Assembly (NCBI GenBank): GCA_013214975.1
Contig: JABSPR010000312.1
Coordinates: 1 to 6,463, forward strand
DNA: 6,463 nt
Origin: Flavobacteriales bacterium
GTDB lineage: Bacteria > Bacteroidota > Bacteroidia > DT-38
Direction: 5' to 3'
How positions within the stretch are numbered: position 1 is the stretch's first letter; the number at the start of each line of letters is the position of its first letter. A program made the translations under genes and the position numbers. The notes under the pieces are model-generated. The model ran no database searches and was not told the DNA's origin. It saw only the letters and a program-made list of their open reading frames with translations. Positions 5,638 through 6,463 of this stretch are shown here, piece by piece.

Positions 5638-6462
5638 TATTGTAAACTCTGTTCTTCTATTTTTCGCCTTTCCTTCTTCTGTATCATTGGAAGCAATTGG
5701 CTTTTCATCTCCGTATCCTTTATAACTAATTCGATCCTCAAAAATCTCATGTGTTACTAAATAATCCCATACGGTTTTTGCTCTATTGGTCGATAATTCC
5801 TTATTGTGACTTGCGCTACCCACATTATCGGTATGACCCCTTATCTCAATAATAACATTTTTGTTTATCTCCAAAAACTCAACAAGCTTCCCTAATTCGA
5901 TTTTAGATTCTGCTTTTAAATTAAAGGCATCTGTTTCAAAAAACACATTTTTCAATACTACATTACCACCCTTCTTTATTGGCTGCAATGGCACATCCAT
6001 TAAAAATGGTTCGCTGTATTGTTTTTCTTTAAGACTGAAGTTCTCCGAATAAAATAAGTAGTTAGGAGCAGAAACATTCAATGCATAATTTCCATTTGAA
6101 GGCAACGGAACCAAGAATTCCCCATTCGATTTATCCGAACGAGACTCAACAATCATGCTATCCGTCTGCAAATCAACTAACTCGAACTTCACTCCCAAGC
6201 GAACTTTACTTTCCTTATCAAATACAACACCTTTCATAAATGTTACTAGATTAGGTCTAACTTCCTTCGATAATTGGAAAGAGTAAATATCCAACCCGCC
6301 AAATCCACCTGCTCTATCAGATCCAAAATACGCTAAACGTCCTTCTGCATCAACAAGTAGACTATTTTCATTTTTACTTGTATTAATCGGATAACCTAGA
6401 TTGACTGGTTTACCCCAATTACCATCTTTATTCTTACGAGACATGTAAATATCCAACCCCCC
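5626..6462 (-). CDS. PorE-like OmpA-family envelope protein: PD40 repeats, carboxypeptidase-regulatory domain, OmpA C-terminal domain; 5' truncated by window edge
   Basis: The frame is open to the right edge, so the true start is outside; the TTG at 6456-6454 is an internal Leu codon inside a GGLDIY motif. Counting that Leu as residue 1, the visible order is: PD40/WD40-like propeller strands (1-62, with GGLDIY ending two blades 54 residues apart and the FGSDRAGG turn at 44-51), a carboxypeptidase-regulatory-like beta domain (about 73-155, KGVVFD to the DVPLQP region), and an OmpA C-terminal peptidoglycan-binding domain (about 167-276). In the last, Asp210 (GHTDNVGS) and Arg225 (LSTNRA) are 15 residues apart, as are the two diaminopimelate-binding residues of Acinetobacter OmpA, and NRRTEF is typical. 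The same order, preceded by TPR repeats, occurs in Porphyromonas PorE of the type IX secretion system, but Bacteroidota have many paralogues. It should sit in the periplasm linking an outer-membrane complex to peptidoglycan. The stop is one base from that of the convergent operon. Confidence 0.93.
   Translation of the reverse strand, partial: GGLDIYMSRKNKDGNWGKPVNLGYPINTSKNENSLLVDAEGRLAYFGSDRAGGFGGLDIYSFQLSKEVRPNLVTFMKGVVFDKESKVRLGVKFELVDLQTDSMIVESRSDKSNGEFLVPLPSNGNYALNVSAPNYLFYSENFSLKEKQYSEPFLMDVPLQPIKKGGNVVLKNVFFETDAFNLKAESKIELGKLVEFLEINKNVIIEIRGHTDNVGSASHNKELSTNRAKTVWDYLVTHEIFEDRISYKGYGDEKPIASNDTEEGKAKNRRTEFTIVSN
6283..6459 (-). repeat. 15-bp exact direct repeat encoding the GLDIY motif of successive PD40 blades
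   Basis: GTAAATATCCAACCC occurs at 6283-6297 and again at 6445-6459, 162 bases (54 codons) apart and in the same reading frame. On the coding strand both copies read Gly-Leu-Asp-Ile-Tyr with identical codons. This is the conserved end of two adjacent propeller blades. The intervening blade sequence is not itself part of the exact repeat. Confidence 0.75.
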
Positions 6463-6463
6463 C

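Noticed and set aside
5861..6052. Plus-strand 63-codon open frame
   Set aside because: It is antisense to the OmpA C-terminal and linker region of the minus-strand gene, whose reading frame is clearly the coding one.
6454..6456. TTG as the start codon of the OmpA-family gene
   Set aside because: It encodes the Leu of a GGLDIY motif in a propeller blade, and the frame stays open to the window edge, so the gene is truncated.

Overview
The window is AT-rich, gene-dense DNA that most likely comes from a Bacteroidota bacterium, perhaps Flavobacteriales-like. The evidence is a DUF5723-type outer-membrane barrel protein, a large lipoprotein of a kind I associate with this phylum, a PD40 / carboxypeptidase-regulatory / OmpA envelope protein of the PorE type, a Ser-Gln signal-peptidase site, and start codons without clear Shine-Dalgarno sites. 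Species-level placement is not possible from the sequence alone.

Layout: (1) 2-688 (+) is the C-terminal half of RarA/MgsA, a replication-recombination AAA+ ATPase cut by the left edge. (2) 682-1113 (-) is a small unrecognised membrane protein whose stop region overlaps the end of rarA by 7 bases. (3) 1114-1242 is a divergent intergenic region with a 12-bp imperfect inverted repeat and a plausible Bacteroidota-type promoter for the leftward gene. (4) 1243-5624 (+) is a tight four-gene run: a 698-residue lipoprotein, a DUF5723-like outer-membrane protein (4-base overlap), KdsA (1-base overlap) and a 64-residue heavy-metal-binding-type lipoprotein (19-base gap). (5) 5626-6462 (-) is the C-terminal part of a PorE-like OmpA-family protein that runs off the right edge. 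It converges on the operon with one base between the stop codons, and a short hairpin covers both stops.

The theme from 1243 onward is the cell envelope. KdsA makes the Kdo precursor for the lipopolysaccharide inner core. The lipoprotein and the barrel protein are predicted exported partners, the small lipoprotein probably binds metal in the periplasm or at the membrane, and the PorE-like protein should grip peptidoglycan. The least described part is the lipoprotein/DUF5723 pair coupled to kdsA. Its function cannot be read from the sequence, but the coupling and co-location suggest an outer-membrane module worth testing. I see no mobile element, CRISPR array, rRNA or tRNA.
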